This document shows, piece by piece, positions 27,103-38,315 of a stretch of 64,000 nt of DNA. Under the pieces are notes generated by a model. The model was not told the origin of the DNA. It searched no databases and was given only the letters and a program-made list of their open reading frames with translations. How positions within the stretch are numbered: the first letter of the stretch is position 1; each line of letters starts with the position of its first letter. The stretch comes from Rubrivivax benzoatilyticus JA2 = ATCC BAA-35 (GTDB taxonomy: Bacteria > Pseudomonadota > Gammaproteobacteria > Burkholderiales > Burkholderiaceae_C). Both the position numbers and the translations under genes were made by a program. Location: contig NZ_AEWG01000074.1 in NCBI RefSeq assembly GCF_000190375.1, positions 105,426 through 169,425 on the forward strand, written 5' to 3'.

Positions 27103-28314
27103 TCAGCGCGACAGCCAGCGCGCGGCGCCGTCACCCGCCGCGAGCCCGGTCGTGAAGCAGCCGGTCAGCAGATAACCGCCGGTCGGTGCCTCCCAGTCGA
27201 GCATCTCGCCGGCGACGAAGACGCCCGGAAGCGCGTGCAGCATCAGGGCGTCGTCGACGGCACCGAGGCGCACGCCGCCGGCGCTGCTGATCGCCTCGGC
27301 GATCGGCCGCGGCGCCGTCACCGGCACCGGCAAGGCCTTGATCGCCGCGGCCAGCTTGTCGACGTCGTGCTGATCGGCCTTGGGCACCAGCTCCCACAGC
27401 AGCGCGGTCTTCACGCCGCCCAGGTTCAGGCGCGACTTCAGGTGCGAGGCCAGCGAGCGGCTGCCACGCGGGTGCGCCAGTTCGCGCCGCACCCACTCCA
27501 GCGGCCGCGCCGGCAGCAGGTCGAGCTCGAACACCGCCCGGCCGTCGCGCGCGATCGCATCGCGCAGCGCGGCCGAGAAGGCGTAGACCAGGCTGCCTTC
27601 GACGCCGGTCTCGGTCAGCACGAATTCGCCCGGGCGGCGCTCGCCGCCGAAGGTGATGGCCACCGACTTCAGCGGCTCGCCGGCGTGGCGCGTGCGCAGG
27701 AACTCGCTCCAGGCGACGTCGAAACCGCAGTTGGACGGCGCCAGCGGCGCGAGTTCGACGCCACGCGCTGCCAGCCAGGGCCACCAGGCGCCGTTGCTGC
27801 CCAGGCGCGGCCAGCTGGCGCCGCCCAGCGCCAGGATCGTGGCGTCGGCGCGGCGCGTCACCGGCCCGGCCGGGCCGTCGAAGGCCAGCGCGCCGTCATC
27901 GCTCCAGCCGGTCCAGCGGTGGCGCATCTGGAAGACGACGCCGGCCGCACGCAGCCGGTGCAGCCAGGCGCGCAGCAGCGGCGCGGCCTTCATCTCCGCC
28001 GGGAAGACGCGGCCCGAGGTGCCGACGAAGGTCGACACGCCGAGCCCGGCGGCCCAGGCGCGCAGCGCGTCAGCGCCGAAAGCCTGCAGCCGCGGCGCCA
28101 TCCAGCCGGCGGCCGGGCCGTAACGCGTGACGAAACGCTCGAAGGGCTCGGAGTGCGTCAGGTTCAGCCCGCCCTTGCCGGCGAGCAGGAACTTGCGCCC
28201 CGCCGAGGGCATCGCGTCGAAGACCTCGACACGGTGCCCGGCGGCGGCCAGGCGTTCGGCGGCCATCAGTCCGGCCGGGCCGGCACCGATGACGACGGCC
28301 AGGCGATCAGCCAT
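27103..28314 (-). CDS. HI0933/BaiN-type FAD-dependent oxidoreductase
   Basis: 403 residues. [27 protein letters not shown] is the FAD-binding GxGxxG fold; [19 protein letters not shown] and a C-terminal [19 protein letters not shown] segment are the family hallmarks of the HI0933-like flavoproteins (TIGR03862 subgroup). The substrate of these enzymes is unknown. The stop of ribB overlaps the start of this gene by eight bases, so they form one riboswitch-controlled transcript. Confidence 0.9.
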   Translation of the reverse strand: MADRLAVVIGAGPAGLMAAERLAAAGHRVEVFDAMPSAGRKFLLAGKGGLNLTHSEPFERFVTRYGPAAGWMAPRLQAFGADALRAWAAGLGVSTFVGTSGRVFPAEMKAAPLLRAWLHRLRAAGVVFQMRHRWTGWSDDGALAFDGPAGPVTRRADATILALGGASWPRLGSNGAWWPWLAARGVELAPLAPSNCGFDVAWSEFLRTRHAGEPLKSVAITFGGERRPGEFVLTETGVEGSLVYAFSAALRDAIARDGRAVFELDLLPARPLEWVRRELAHPRGSRSLASHLKSRLNLGGVKTALLWELVPKADQHDVDKLAAAIKALPVPVTAPRPIAEAISSAGGVRLGAVDDALMLHALPGVFVAGEMLDWEAPTGGYLLTGCFTTGLAAGDGAARWLSR

Positions 28315-28969
28315 CGGCCCTCCCCTGGCGCCACTGCACGAGGTCCTCGATGGACAGCGTCGGCAGCCCGTGCAGCGCGGCGAAGGCCTCGATCTGGGCG
28401 CCACGCGCCATGCTGCCGTCGGGGTTCATCAGCTCGCAGAGCACCGCGGCGCGTTGCAGGCCGGCCAGGTCGCAGAGCTCGATCGCGCCTTCGGTGTGGC
28501 CGCGGCGCTGCAGCACGCCGCCAGCTTCGGCACGCAGCGGGAAGACGTGGCCGGGGCTGACCAGCGCGTTGGCACCGGCACCGGGCGCGGTGGCGGCACG
28601 CACCGTCGTCAGCCGGTCGGCGGCGCTGACACCGGTCGTGACGCCGTCGCGCGCCTCGATCGACACGGTGAAGGCCGTGCCGTGGCGGCTGCCGTTGTGA
28701 ACGACCATCGGCGCCAGGCGCAGCCGCGCTATGGCCTCGGGCGGCAGGCACAGGCAGACGATGCCGCTGCATTCGCGGATCAGCATCGCCATCGTCGCCT
28801 CGGTGAGGTGTTCGGCGGCGACGATCAGGTCGGCCTCGTTTTCGCGGTCGTCGTCGTCGACGAGCAGCACCGGGCGGCCGGCGCGCATCGCCGCCGCGGC
28901 GGCAGCCAGCCGCTGGCGCAGCGTGGACGGAGAACCGGCCAGCGCCGGGGTGTGGACAGAGTGATTCAT
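28307..28969 (-). CDS. ribB: 3,4-dihydroxy-2-butanone-4-phosphate synthase
   Basis: 220 residues, the RibB domain alone without a GTP cyclohydrolase II fusion. The acidic loop [23 protein letters not shown] (metal-binding DDxDREnE), [14 protein letters not shown], and PGHVFPLRA with the catalytic His and [14 protein letters not shown] are all present. It converts ribulose 5-phosphate to the four-carbon precursor of riboflavin. An FMN riboswitch lies in its leader and AAGGAG precedes the ATG. A flavoprotein gene follows in the same transcript. Confidence 0.96.
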   Translation of the reverse strand: MNHSVHTPALAGSPSTLRQRLAAAAAAMRAGRPVLLVDDDDRENEADLIVAAEHLTEATMAMLIRECSGIVCLCLPPEAIARLRLAPMVVHNGSRHGTAFTVSIEARDGVTTGVSAADRLTTVRAATAPGAGANALVSPGHVFPLRAEAGGVLQRRGHTEGAIELCDLAGLQRAAVLCELMNPDGSMARGAQIEAFAALHGLPTLSIEDLVQWRQGRADG

Positions 28970-29065
28970 GTGGAGACGCTCCTTCGAGTGGGATGGAGAC
29001 GTTCCAGGGACGCCTGCGCGCCGCCACGCCGCAACCAGCCGGAGCCGGGCGCGGCACAGCGGCAC

Positions 29066-29203
29066 GTCTTCTTTCATCCGGACTGTGACCGTCGGCCCTG
29101 GCTTCGCACCAGGTCTGCTGACCCCGGCTTGCGCCGGGCGCTCGCGGGCTCGCGGCCGGAGCCGCCTACCGCCGGTGGGGAGTTCCACCCCGCCCTGAAG
29201 ACG
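29066..29203 (-). promoter_or_regulatory. FMN riboswitch upstream of ribB
   Basis: Read on the minus strand, the conserved RFN core is plain: CTTCAGGGCGGGGTG, then CCCCACCGGCGGTA, GTCAGCAGACC, GGGCCGACGGTCACAGTCCGGATG and the closing AAGAAG. Between are the variable-length arm and the long CG-rich P3 stem. FMN binding is expected to turn off ribB expression. About 100 bases lie between the aptamer and the ribB start, long enough for an expression platform that hides the AAGGAG. Confidence 0.96.
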
Positions 29204-29246
29204 TGTGCCGGCACCATGCCGGCGCCCGGACTGTAACCGCTGCCGC

Positions 29247-30158
29247 TCAGCCCCGGCCGCGCAGCGCCGCGCGCAGCTGGTCGCCGACCTGGGGTCGGTC
29301 GGCGAAGGCGTCGCTCGGGTTACGCCCGGCGACGAGGTCGTCCAAACGCTGGCGCACCGAGCCCAGCGTCTGCGGATGGCTGAAGACGTAGAAGCGGTTC
29401 TCGTCCATCGCGTCGAAGACCCACTGCGCGACGTCGGCAGCGCTGACCTTGCCGCCGGTGACGGCTTTTTCCATCATCGCCTGGGCGACCATCTGGCTGC
29501 GTGTCGGCCGGCCGTCGGCGGCCAGCTCGGGCGGGCGGTGGCGGCCGCTCTCGTGGATGCCGGTGGGCACGAAGAACGGGCACAGCACGTGGGCGTGCAC
29601 ACGTTCGGCGACCAGCGACAGGTCCTGGTACAGCGTCTCGCTGAGCGCCACGACGGCGTGTTTGCTGACGTTGTAGACGCCCATGTTGGGCATGTTGACG
29701 AGGCCGGCCATGCTGGCGGTGTTGACGACGTGGCCGCGGTAGCCGGGGTCGGCTTTCGCCGCTTCCAGCATCGCCGGCACGAAGACGCGCACGCCGTGCG
29801 CCACGCCCATCAGGTTGACGCCCAGCACCCATTCCCAGTCGCGCGCCGACTGCTCCCAGATCAGCCCGCCGGCACCGACGCCGGCGTTGTTGAAGACGAA
29901 ATGCGGCGTGCCGAAACGCTCGAAGGTGGCCGCGGCCAGCGCCTCGACCTCGGCCGCCTTGGCGACGTCCAGCCGGAACGGCAGCACCTCGGCGCCACGG
30001 CCACGCAGCTCCTCGGCCGCGGCCTCCAGCGCGGCGGCCTGCAGGTCGGCGGCGACGATCCTCATGCCGCGTGCGGCAGCGATGCGCGCGGTCTCCAGCC
30101 CGAAGCCGCTCGCGGCGCCGGTGATGACCGCGACGCGGCCCTGCCAGTCGGTGTTCAT
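29247..30158 (-). CDS. SDR-family oxidoreductase
   Basis: 303 residues, a classical short-chain dehydrogenase. [23 protein letters not shown] is the nucleotide-binding GxxxGx[11 protein letters not shown] the NNAG strand, and [28 protein letters not shown] contains the catalytic Ser, Tyr and Lys (YxxxK). The long C-terminal part with [23 protein letters not shown] resembles SDRs of the beta-oxidation-associated type. GAGGAG precedes the ATG. Its start overlaps the stop of the GNAT gene by four bases. Substrate unknown. Confidence 0.9.
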   Translation of the reverse strand: MNTDWQGRVAVITGAASGFGLETARIAAARGMRIVAADLQAAALEAAAEELRGRGAEVLPFRLDVAKAAEVEALAAATFERFGTPHFVFNNAGVGAGGLIWEQSARDWEWVLGVNLMGVAHGVRVFVPAMLEAAKADPGYRGHVVNTASMAGLVNMPNMGVYNVSKHAVVALSETLYQDLSLVAERVHAHVLCPFFVPTGIHESGRHRPPELAADGRPTRSQMVAQAMMEKAVTGGKVSAADVAQWVFDAMDENRFYVFSHPQTLGSVRQRLDDLVAGRNPSDAFADRPQVGDQLRAALRGRG

Positions 30159-30607
30159 CGGGGGCTCCTCAGCAGCATTTCGAGGTGGGGGATGTCGTCT
30201 TCGAGATAAGGCTCGCCGACCGGCTCGAAGCCGAAGCCGGCGTAGAAACGTTCGAGGTGGGCCTGGGCGCTGATGCGGATGCCCTGCCCCGGCCACGCCG
30301 CCAGACAGCGCGTGACGCCCTCGGCGACCAGCGCGCGGCCCAGCCCGGTGCCGCGGCGCTCGGCCGAGCTGATGACGCGGCCGATCGACGGCTCGGCGTA
30401 CTTCAGCCCCGGATCGACGACACGCAGATAGGCCTGCAACACGCCGGCGTCGTCGCGGCCGAGCAGATGCCAGCAGTGCCGGTCGATGCCGTCGGGGTCC
30501 AGGTACGGCCCTTGTTCGAGGATGAAGACGCGGCAGCGCAGCGCCAGCGCGTCGTAGAGGTCGTCCAGGCGCAGGTCGTCCCAGCGCAGCCAGTGCCAGT
30601 GGATCAA
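30155..30607 (-). CDS. GNAT-family (ElaA-like) acetyltransferase, TTG start
   Basis: 150 residues. LRCRVFILEQGPYLDPDGIDRHCWHLLG at the start is the ElaA signature; IGRVISSAERRGTGLGRALVAEGV contains the acetyl-CoA pyrophosphate loop (RRGTGLG). The reading frame begins LIHWHWLRWDDL, and the TTG at 30607 overlaps the stop codon of the CurA-like gene (TTGA), so translation is probably coupled. No ATG exists at a suitable place. Substrate unknown. Confidence 0.85.
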   Translation of the reverse strand: MIHWHWLRWDDLRLDDLYDALALRCRVFILEQGPYLDPDGIDRHCWHLLGRDDAGVLQAYLRVVDPGLKYAEPSIGRVISSAERRGTGLGRALVAEGVTRCLAAWPGQGIRISAQAHLERFYAGFGFEPVGEPYLEDDIPHLEMLLRSPR

Positions 30608-31614
30608 ACGAGTTTCACCAGTTGTTTGCCGAAGTTGCGGCCCTTCAGCATGCCGAGGAAGGCCTCGGGCGCCGCGGCCAGGCCGTCGGCGATGCTCTCG
30701 CGGTACTTGATCGTGCCGCCGGCCACACCCGCCGCCAGTTCGCGCAGCGCCTCGGGCCAGTCGCCCATGTGTTCGCTGACGATGAAACCCTGCACCGTCA
30801 GCCGCGACTGCAGGATGAGCTGCGGCCAGGTCATCGGGATGGGCTGGCCGTCGTAGCCGGCGATCATTCCGCACAGCGAGATGCGGCCGAAGTCGTTCAT
30901 TCGCAGCATCGTCGCGTCCATCACCGCGCCGCCGACGTTCTCGAAGCACCCGTCGACGCCGTCGGGAGCGGCGTCGCGCAGCGCACGTGCCAGCGAGCGT
31001 GCGTCGGCGTGTTCGCGGTAGTCGATGCAGGCGTCGAAGCCCAGTTCGTCGACGACGTAGGCGCATTTGGCCGCTCCGCCGGCATAACCGACGACGCGGC
31101 AGCCGCGCGCCTTGGCGAGCTGACCGACGACGCTGCCGACCGCGCCGCTGGCGGCGCTGACGACCACCGTCTGCCCGGGCTTGGGCGCGATGATGCGCAC
31201 CAGCCCGTACCAGGCGGTGACGCCCGGCATGCCGACGGCGCCCAGATAGGCCGACAGCGGCAGCCGCGTGTCGACCTTGCGCAGCATGCCGGCCGCGCCG
31301 CCGTCGACCACCGAATAGAGCTGCCACCCACCCATGCCGACGACCGCATCGCCGGCGGCGTAGCCCGGGTGGCGGGAGTCGACGACCTCGCCGACCGTGC
31401 CGCCGATCATCACCTCGCCCAGCGGCTGCGGCGCGGCGTAGCTCTTGGAGTCGTTCATGCGGCCGCGCATGTACGGATCGAGGCTCAGGTAGTGGTGGCG
31501 CACGAGCACCTGGCCGTCGGCCAGCGCCGGCAGCGGCGCCTCGACGAAGCGGAAGTTGGCGGCCGTCGCTTCGCCCTGCGGGCGCGAGGCCAGCACGATC
31601 TGCTGGTTGTTCAT
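30604..31614 (-). CDS. NADP-dependent MDR oxidoreductase, CurA-like
   Basis: 336 residues of the zinc-free medium-chain reductase group: HHYLSLDPYMRGRMND, GGTVGEVVDSRHPGY, VGMPGVTAWYGLVRI, and the nucleotide-binding TVVVSAASGAVGSVVGQLAKARG. The C-terminal ESIADGLAAAPEAFLGMLKGRNFGKQLVKL is typical of leukotriene B4/prostaglandin reductase and curcumin reductase (CurA) proteins. It reduces activated alkenals or enones in relatives. It lies 15 bp after an SDR and overlaps the GNAT gene. Confidence 0.9.
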   Translation of the reverse strand: MNNQQIVLASRPQGEATAANFRFVEAPLPALADGQVLVRHHYLSLDPYMRGRMNDSKSYAAPQPLGEVMIGGTVGEVVDSRHPGYAAGDAVVGMGGWQLYSVVDGGAAGMLRKVDTRLPLSAYLGAVGMPGVTAWYGLVRIIAPKPGQTVVVSAASGAVGSVVGQLAKARGCRVVGYAGGAAKCAYVVDELGFDACIDYREHADARSLARALRDAAPDGVDGCFENVGGAVMDATMLRMNDFGRISLCGMIAGYDGQPIPMTWPQLILQSRLTVQGFIVSEHMGDWPEALRELAAGVAGGTIKYRESIADGLAAAPEAFLGMLKGRNFGKQLVKLV

Positions 31615-31629
31615 GTCGTCTCCTTCGGC

Positions 31630-32418
31630 TTAGCCGGCATGCACGGCGCTGACACCGCCGTCCACCGCCAGCACCTGGCCCGTGATGTGTTTGCCCGCCG
31701 GGCTGCACAGCAGCAGCGCGGCGCCCTTCAGATCGTCGTCGTCGCCGATGCGGCCCAGCGGCGCGGCGGCGGCCAGGCGCTGTTCGCCGACCGCTTCGAG
31801 CGTGCCGCGTGTCATCTTGCTCGGGAAAAAACCCGGCGCCAGCGCGTTGACGTTGATGCCGTGGCGGCCCCATTCGCCGGCCAGCGTGCGCGTGAAGTTC
31901 ACCACCGCGCCCTTGCTCGTGCCGTAGGCGATGAACTGCATGTTCAGGCTGCCGGCCAGCCCGGCGATCGAGGCGACGTTGACGATGCGCCCCGAACGGC
32001 GCGGGATCATGCTGGCGCGTGCCACCGCCTGCGAGAACAGGAACAGGCTGCGCACGTTCAGGTCCATGACCTTGTCCCAGGCGTCGAGCGGGTGGTCCTC
32101 GGCCGGCGCGCCCCAGGTGGCGCCGGCGTTGTTGACGAGGATGTCGATCGGCCCCAGGCGCTGCAGCGTCTCGTCGACGACGTGCTGCACGTCCTCGGGG
32201 CGGCTGGCGTCGCCGGCGACCCAGCGCGCGTCGATTCCCCGCTCGGCCAGGCGGGCGACGGCCTCCTCCAGGTCGGCCGCCTTGCGCGAGGTCAGCATCA
32301 CCTTGGCGCCGGCTTCGCCCAGCGCCTCGGCGATCTGCAGCCCCAGGCCGCGCGAGCCGCCGGTGACGAGCGCGACACGTCCGTCGAGGCGGAAGAGGTC
32401 CATCACCGGCGTGCTCAT
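31630..32418 (-). CDS. SDR-family oxidoreductase
   Basis: 262 residues. [23 protein letters not shown] binds the nucleotide, VNNAGATWG is the NNAG motif, and VASIAGLAGSLNMQFIAYGTSKGAVVNFTRTLAGEWGRHGINVNALAPGFFPSKMT carries the catalytic Ser-Tyr-Lys. It is similar to 3-ketoacyl reductase/gluconate-type SDRs. The start codon overlaps the stop of the Dabb gene by one base. Context suggests a role in degrading acyl or alicyclic compounds. Confidence 0.9.
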   Translation of the reverse strand: MSTPVMDLFRLDGRVALVTGGSRGLGLQIAEALGEAGAKVMLTSRKAADLEEAVARLAERGIDARWVAGDASRPEDVQHVVDETLQRLGPIDILVNNAGATWGAPAEDHPLDAWDKVMDLNVRSLFLFSQAVARASMIPRRSGRIVNVASIAGLAGSLNMQFIAYGTSKGAVVNFTRTLAGEWGRHGINVNALAPGFFPSKMTRGTLEAVGEQRLAAAAPLGRIGDDDDLKGAALLLCSPAGKHITGQVLAVDGGVSAVHAG

Positions 32419-32708
32419 CAGCCCTCCGTCGTGTAGTCGAGCACGTGGCGCGTCTGGCGCAGCGTGCCCAGGATCTTGGCCACCGCCTGGTGATGCGGGT
32501 GGTTCTGGTAGGCGTCCAGCGCGGCGGCGTCGGCGAAGGTCGAGTCCAGCAGAACGTCGACGTTGGCCTCGCAGCCCGGCTCGGCGATCGCGGCGCGGAA
32601 GTGCAGCATGCCCGGCACCAGCGCCGCGCAGGAATCGAGTTCGGCCTTGAAGCGCGGCGCGTCGGCCTTGTCCTTCAGGGTCCACATCACCAGGTGTCGT
32701 ACAGCCAT
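32418..32708 (-). CDS. Dabb (stress-responsive A/B barrel) domain protein
   Basis: 96 residues. MAVRHLVMWTLKDKA opens the domain, and VDVLLDSTFADAAALDAYQNHPHHQAVAKIL is the second half with the conserved HP segment. Dabb proteins are small dimeric ferredoxin-fold proteins, some with cyclase or hydrolase activity. It lies 14 bp downstream of an acyl-CoA dehydrogenase gene and overlaps the SDR, so it belongs to the same catabolic operon; its role there is unknown. Confidence 0.88.
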   Translation of the reverse strand: MAVRHLVMWTLKDKADAPRFKAELDSCAALVPGMLHFRAAIAEPGCEANVDVLLDSTFADAAALDAYQNHPHHQAVAKILGTLRQTRHVLDYTTEG

Positions 32709-32722
32709 CGTTCGGTCCTCGC

Positions 32723-34507
32723 TCAGAAACAGGAGTCGTCCAGTTCACGCACCAGCGCCTCGCGCCGCGCCACCGGCGCCAGCCAGGCGTCGATCTTGGG
32801 CAGTTCGTAGGCGTAGAAGTAGCGTGTGGCCGCCAGTGTGCCCGGCCGCGAAGCACCCGTCGCCAGCGCCAGATCCAGCCACAGCCAGGCGACGACGACG
32901 TGACCGAAAGCCTGCAGATAAGGCGTGGCGTTGGCCGTCGCCGCCTCGGCGTCGCCGGTGGCCCAGGCCGAACGTGTCGCAGCGCCCAGGCGCTGCAAGG
33001 CACCGGCCAGCGCGACGCCGGCTTCGGCCAGTCCGGCGACCTGGCCGGCACGCTGCGCGGTGGCGTCGATGCGGGTCACCAGCAGCTTCAGCGCCGCGCC
33101 GCCGTCGGCCAGCACCTTGCGGCCCAGCAGGTCCAGCGCCTGGATGCCGTGCGTGCCCTCGTGGATCATGTTCAGGCGGTTGTCGCGCCAGTACTGCTCG
33201 ACCGGGAAATCGCGTGTGTAGCCGCAGCCGCCCAGCACCTGGATCGCCAGCGAGTTGGCCTCCAGGCACCACTCGCTGGGCCAGCTCTTGGCGATCGGCG
33301 TCAGCAGGTCCAGCAGCCGGCGCGCGTCGGCCGCGGCCTCGGGCGCGCCGGTGCGCGCCTCGTCGACGAGGCGGGCGCAGTACAGCGACAGCGCCAGCCC
33401 GCCTTCGACATAACTCTTCTGCGCCAGCAGCATGCGGCGCACGTCGACGTGGCGCAGGATCGGCACCTGCGGCTGCGTCGCGTCCTTGGCGCCCAGCGGC
33501 CGGCCCTGCGGGCGTTGGCGGGCGTACTCCAGGCTCGCTTCGTAACCCGCCCAGCCCAGCATCACCGCGCCCAGGCCGACGGCTATGCGCGCCTCGTTCA
33601 TCATGTGGAACATGCAGCGCAGGCCGTCGCCGGGGCGGCCGACGAGCCAGGCGACGGCGCCGTCGCGCTCGCCGAAGTTCAGCAGCGTGTTCGTCGTGCC
33701 GCGGTAACCCAGCTTGTGGTTCAGCCCGGCCAGCGCGACGTCGTTGCGCCGGCCCAGCCGGCCGTCGGGCCCGGGCAGGAACTTCGGGCAGATGAACAGC
33801 GACAGGCCCTTGACGCCCGGCGGCAATCGACCGGTTTCGTCTGGAATCTTGGCCAGCACCAGATGCACGATGTTGGCCGCCAGCTCGTGCTCGCCGCCGG
33901 AGATCCACATCTTGTGGCCGCGCAGCCGGTAACGCGGGCCCAGCGCATCGGCCTCGTGGCCGGGGCCGTCGGGCTCGGCGCGTGTCGCGACGTCCGACAG
34001 CGACGAGCCGGCCTGCGGCTCGCTGAGGCACATCGTGCCGAACCACTCGCCGGCGAACAGCCGGCGTGCGAAGGTCTCGCGCTGCGCCGGCGTGCCGTGC
34101 GCGGCGATCAGGTTGGCGTTGCCGGTGGTCAGCATCGCGTAGCCGGCGATCGCGACGCTGGCCTTGCTGAAGAAGGCGTTGGCCGCCATCTCGGCGACGC
34201 ACGGCAGCTGCAGACCGCCGAACTCGGCGTCCTGCGACGCCGCCAGCAGCCCCGACTCGACATAGGCGGCGACCGCAGCGCGTGTGCTCTCGGGCAGGTG
34301 CACGCGTTCGCCGTCGAAACGCGGCTCCTCGACGTCGGCGCGGCGGTTGGCCGGCGCGAACCGTTCGTCGGCGATGCGCTCGGCCAGGTCGAGCACCGCA
34401 CCGACGGTCTCGCGCGAGTGCTCGGCGTGGCGTTCGCGGCTGAACAGTGTGTCGACGTCCAGCCAGTCGTGCAGCAGGACGTCCAGGTGTTCGCGCAGCG
34501 AACTCAC
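32723..34507 (-). CDS. acyl-CoA dehydrogenase (DmdC/AidB-like long form), GTG start
   Basis: 594 residues from a GTG at 34507 (VSSLREHLDVLLHDWLD). This is the long acyl-CoA dehydrogenase class with an extra C-terminal helical domain. FAD- and substrate-site motifs: MCLSEPQAGSSLSDV, HKMWISGGEH, LNHKLGYRGTTNTLLNFG, FHMMNEARIAVG. Near the end, LGGCGYTRDFPVEQYWRDNRLNMIHEGTHGIQALDLLGRK contains the catalytic Glu in HEGT. Length fits DmdC-like enzymes (about 595). An upstream in-frame extension through the tandem repeats is not coding. Confidence 0.92.
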   Translation of the reverse strand: MSSLREHLDVLLHDWLDVDTLFSRERHAEHSRETVGAVLDLAERIADERFAPANRRADVEEPRFDGERVHLPESTRAAVAAYVESGLLAASQDAEFGGLQLPCVAEMAANAFFSKASVAIAGYAMLTTGNANLIAAHGTPAQRETFARRLFAGEWFGTMCLSEPQAGSSLSDVATRAEPDGPGHEADALGPRYRLRGHKMWISGGEHELAANIVHLVLAKIPDETGRLPPGVKGLSLFICPKFLPGPDGRLGRRNDVALAGLNHKLGYRGTTNTLLNFGERDGAVAWLVGRPGDGLRCMFHMMNEARIAVGLGAVMLGWAGYEASLEYARQRPQGRPLGAKDATQPQVPILRHVDVRRMLLAQKSYVEGGLALSLYCARLVDEARTGAPEAAADARRLLDLLTPIAKSWPSEWCLEANSLAIQVLGGCGYTRDFPVEQYWRDNRLNMIHEGTHGIQALDLLGRKVLADGGAALKLLVTRIDATAQRAGQVAGLAEAGVALAGALQRLGAATRSAWATGDAEAATANATPYLQAFGHVVVAWLWLDLALATGASRPGTLAATRYFYAYELPKIDAWLAPVARREALVRELDDSCF

Positions 34508-34510
34508 TTT

Positions 34511-34649
34511 GGCACCCTTCGGCCTGCGGCCGGTCCCGCCAGGCGGGAAAGAGCCCCGGACAAGTCCTGAGGGCTCACTGGCGCACCCTTCGGCCTGGCG
34601 GCCGGTCCCGCCAGGCGGGAATGAGCCCCGGACAAGTCCTGAGGGCTCA
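34511..34649. repeat. tandem 70-bp palindromic repeat (REP-like) between catabolic genes
   Basis: Two nearly identical units (34511-34578 and 34580-34649), each with the dyad TCCCGCC-A-GGCGGGA and the arms GAGCCC...GGGCTC spaced by 14 bases. Each unit ends with the same CCGGACAAGTCCTGAGGGCTC. They lie between the thiolase and acyl-CoA dehydrogenase genes and are read through by spurious frames in both directions. The dyads resemble bacterial interspersed palindromic elements. Confidence 0.75.
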
Positions 34650-34674
34650 TGCGGCGTCTCCGAGCCGGACGGTG

Positions 34675-34751
34675 GGGCGCGCCCTGGAGCGAAGTAAAGG
34701 AGGAGTCCCGGCGCAGCCGGGACGGGGGACATGAGCGCAAGGGCGCGCCCC
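34675..34751. repeat. nested inverted repeats downstream of the thiolase gene
   Basis: Outer 12-bp arms GGGGCGCGCCCT (34675-34686) and AGGGCGCGCCCC (34740-34751) enclose a second hairpin, GTCCCGGC-GCA-GCCGGGAC. On the leftward transcript this lies after the thiolase stop. No U-tract is present, so it is better described as mRNA-stabilising or cruciform structure than as an intrinsic terminator. Confidence 0.55.
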
Positions 34752-34789
34752 GGCGGCCGGCTCTCGCGCCGGCTTGTCAGCCGCGAGCC

Positions 34790-35965
<1,176 letters not shown>

Positions 35966-35988
35966 GGTCGGTCCTCGGGTTCGGGGCT

Positions 35989-38097
35989 TCAGGCGGTGAA
36001 GCGGCGGCCTTCGGCGGCCAGGCGGGCGAGCAGCGGCGCAGGCTCCCAGAAGCCGGCGTCGTCCAGCGGGTTGCGCGCGAAGGCCTTCATCGTCTGCACG
36101 ACGTTGAAGAGGCCCTGGCTGTCGGCGTAGCACATCGGCCCGCCGCGCCACAGCGGGAAGCCGTAGCCGGTGAGGTAGACCATGTCGATGTCGCTGGCCT
36201 TGCTGGCGATGCCGTCCTCGAGGATCTTGGCGCCTTCGTTGACCAGCGCGTAGACCAGGCGGTGCACGATCTCGTCGTCGGAGATCGTGCGCGCCGTGAT
36301 GCCGAGCCCGGCGCGGTGCTTCGCCACCATCTCCTCGACCACCGGCGACGGGATCGCGTCGCGTTTGCCGGGCGCGTAGTCGTACCAGCCGGCGCCGGTC
36401 TTCTGGCCGTAGCGGCCCATCTCGCAGAGCAGGTCGGCGGTCTGGCTGTAGCGCATCTGCGGCTGCTCGACGTAGCGGCGCTTGCGGATCGCCCAGCCGA
36501 TGTCGTTGCCGGCCAGGTCGCCCATGCGGAACGGGCCCATCGCGAAGCCGAAGGCCTCGACGGCCTTGTCGACCTGCTGCGGCGTGCAGCCTTCTTCCAG
36601 CAGGAAACCGGCCTGGCGGCTGTACTGCTCGATCATGCGGTTGCCGATGAAGCCGTCGCAGACGCCCGAGACCACCGCCGTCTTGCGGATCGTCTTGGCG
36701 AGCTGCATCACGGTGGCCAGCACGTCCTTGGCGGTCTTCTCGCCGCGCACCACCTCCAGCAGCTTCATCACGTTGGCCGGGCTGAAGAAGTGCATTCCCA
36801 CCACGTCGGCCGGGCGCTTGGTGAAGCCGGCGATGCGGTTCACATCCAGCGTCGAGGTGTTGCTGGCGAGGATGGCGCCGGGCTTCACCACCTCGTCGAG
36901 CGCGCCGAAGACCTGCTGCTTGACGCCCAGGTCCTCGTAGACGGCCTCGATGACGAGGTCGCAGCCGGCCAGGTCGGCGTAGGACAGCGTCGTCGTCAGC
37001 AGCGCCATCCGCTGCTGGTACTTGTCTTCCTTCAGCTTGCCCTTCTTGACCTGGGCCTCGTAGTTGCGGCGGATCGTCGCGACACCCCGCTCCAGCGCCT
37101 CGGCCGTCGTCTCCAGGATCGTCACCGGCAGGCCGGCGTTGAGGAAGTTCATGCTGATGCCGCCGCCCATCGTGCCGGCGCCGACGACACCGACCTTGGT
37201 GATGCGGCGCAGCGGCGTGTCCTCCGGGACGTCGGGGATCTTGCTGGCCGCGCGTTCGGCGAAGAAGGCGTGGCGCAGCGCCTGGCTCTCGGGCGTGAAC
37301 ATCAGCGCCATGAAGAGCTCGCGCTCGTAGGCCAGGCCGGCGTCGATGTCGCGTTTGACCGCCGCCTCGACGGCATCGACACACTTGGCCGGCGCCGGGA
37401 AGTGCCGGGCCATCGCCTTCACGGTGTTGCGCGCGAACTGGAAGAAGGCGTCGGGGTTGGCGTGGCGCGCCTTCAGGTCGCGCACCCGCGGCAGCGGCGC
37501 GCCGCCGGCGTGTTCGTGGCCCTTGGCGGCGGCGAAGGCCACGGCGCCGGCCAGCAGCTCGCCTTCGACGATCTGGGCGAAGAGCTTCTGCCCCGGCAAC
37601 GAGGCCAGCAGCTCGCTGGCCACCGGCTCGCCGGAGACGATCATGTTCAGCGCGGTCTCGACGTCGAGCACGCGCGGCAGGCGCTGCGTGCCGCCGGCGC
37701 CGGGCAGCAGGCCGAGCTTGACCTCGGGCAGCGCGACCTGGGTGGCCGGCGCGGCGACGCGGTAATGGCAGGCCAACGACAGCTCCAGCCCGCCGCCCAT
37801 GCAGGTGCCGTGCATCGCGGCGACCACCGGCTTGCCCGCCAGCTCCACCTGGCGGATCAGCGAATGCAGATTGGGCTCGGCGATCGCCCGGTCGGTGCCG
37901 AACTCCTTGATGTCGGCGCCGCCCGAGAACACCTTGCCGGCGCCGGTGACGACGATCGCGACGACGGCCGGGTCGGCCAGCGCACGTTCGAGGCCGGCGC
38001 TCAGTTCGCGCCGCGTCGCCAGCCCCAGGCCGTTGACCGGCGGGTTGTCCAGCGTGAGCACGGCGACCTCGCCGTGGAGGTCGTAACGGACGGCCAT
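35989..38097 (-). CDS. FadB/FadJ-like multifunctional beta-oxidation protein
   Basis: 702 residues. The N-terminal enoyl-CoA hydratase/isomerase domain ([40 protein letters not shown]) is followed, near residue 290, by the NAD-binding domain ([28 protein letters not shown]). The 3-hydroxyacyl-CoA dehydrogenase C-terminal parts follow ([39 protein letters not shown]). It carries out hydration and oxidation of enoyl-CoA. It starts the fadB-thiolase pair. A partial dyad AACG-GT-CGTT lies upstream near 38158-38167. Confidence 0.94.
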   Translation of the reverse strand: MAVRYDLHGEVAVLTLDNPPVNGLGLATRRELSAGLERALADPAVVAIVVTGAGKVFSGGADIKEFGTDRAIAEPNLHSLIRQVELAGKPVVAAMHGTCMGGGLELSLACHYRVAAPATQVALPEVKLGLLPGAGGTQRLPRVLDVETALNMIVSGEPVASELLASLPGQKLFAQIVEGELLAGAVAFAAAKGHEHAGGAPLPRVRDLKARHANPDAFFQFARNTVKAMARHFPAPAKCVDAVEAAVKRDIDAGLAYERELFMALMFTPESQALRHAFFAERAASKIPDVPEDTPLRRITKVGVVGAGTMGGGISMNFLNAGLPVTILETTAEALERGVATIRRNYEAQVKKGKLKEDKYQQRMALLTTTLSYADLAGCDLVIEAVYEDLGVKQQVFGALDEVVKPGAILASNTSTLDVNRIAGFTKRPADVVGMHFFSPANVMKLLEVVRGEKTAKDVLATVMQLAKTIRKTAVVSGVCDGFIGNRMIEQYSRQAGFLLEEGCTPQQVDKAVEAFGFAMGPFRMGDLAGNDIGWAIRKRRYVEQPQMRYSQTADLLCEMGRYGQKTGAGWYDYAPGKRDAIPSPVVEEMVAKHRAGLGITARTISDDEIVHRLVYALVNEGAKILEDGIASKASDIDMVYLTGYGFPLWRGGPMCYADSQGLFNVVQTMKAFARNPLDDAGFWEPAPLLARLAAEGRRFTA

Positions 38098-38157
38098 GAT
38101 GTCTCCTTCTGGGGGCCTGTTTCCGAGGGGCAAACGCCTCGGTCGGGCTCGGTTTCG

Positions 38158-38167
38158 AACGGTCGTT
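38158..38167. promoter_or_regulatory. possible acyl-CoA-responsive TetR-type operator
   Basis: AACGGTCGTT (AACG, two bases, CGTT) between the fadB-like and ubiM-like divergent genes, 60 bp before the fadB-like start. Similar AACG..CGTT dyads are known operators of TetR-type fatty-acid regulators in proteobacteria. The arms are only four bases, so this is weak. Confidence 0.25.
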
Positions 38168-38315
38168 TCATTCTAGGAGTCGGGTTTCGGGGCGCGCTGT
38201 CCCTGCGGCGACAAAGGCCGGCGCCGCCCCGTGCATGACATCCATCAAGCCCATGACGGCGACGCGCCGATATCGTGCGCCGGCCACTCGGGGCCTTGAT
38301 GCCCCTCAAACGACC

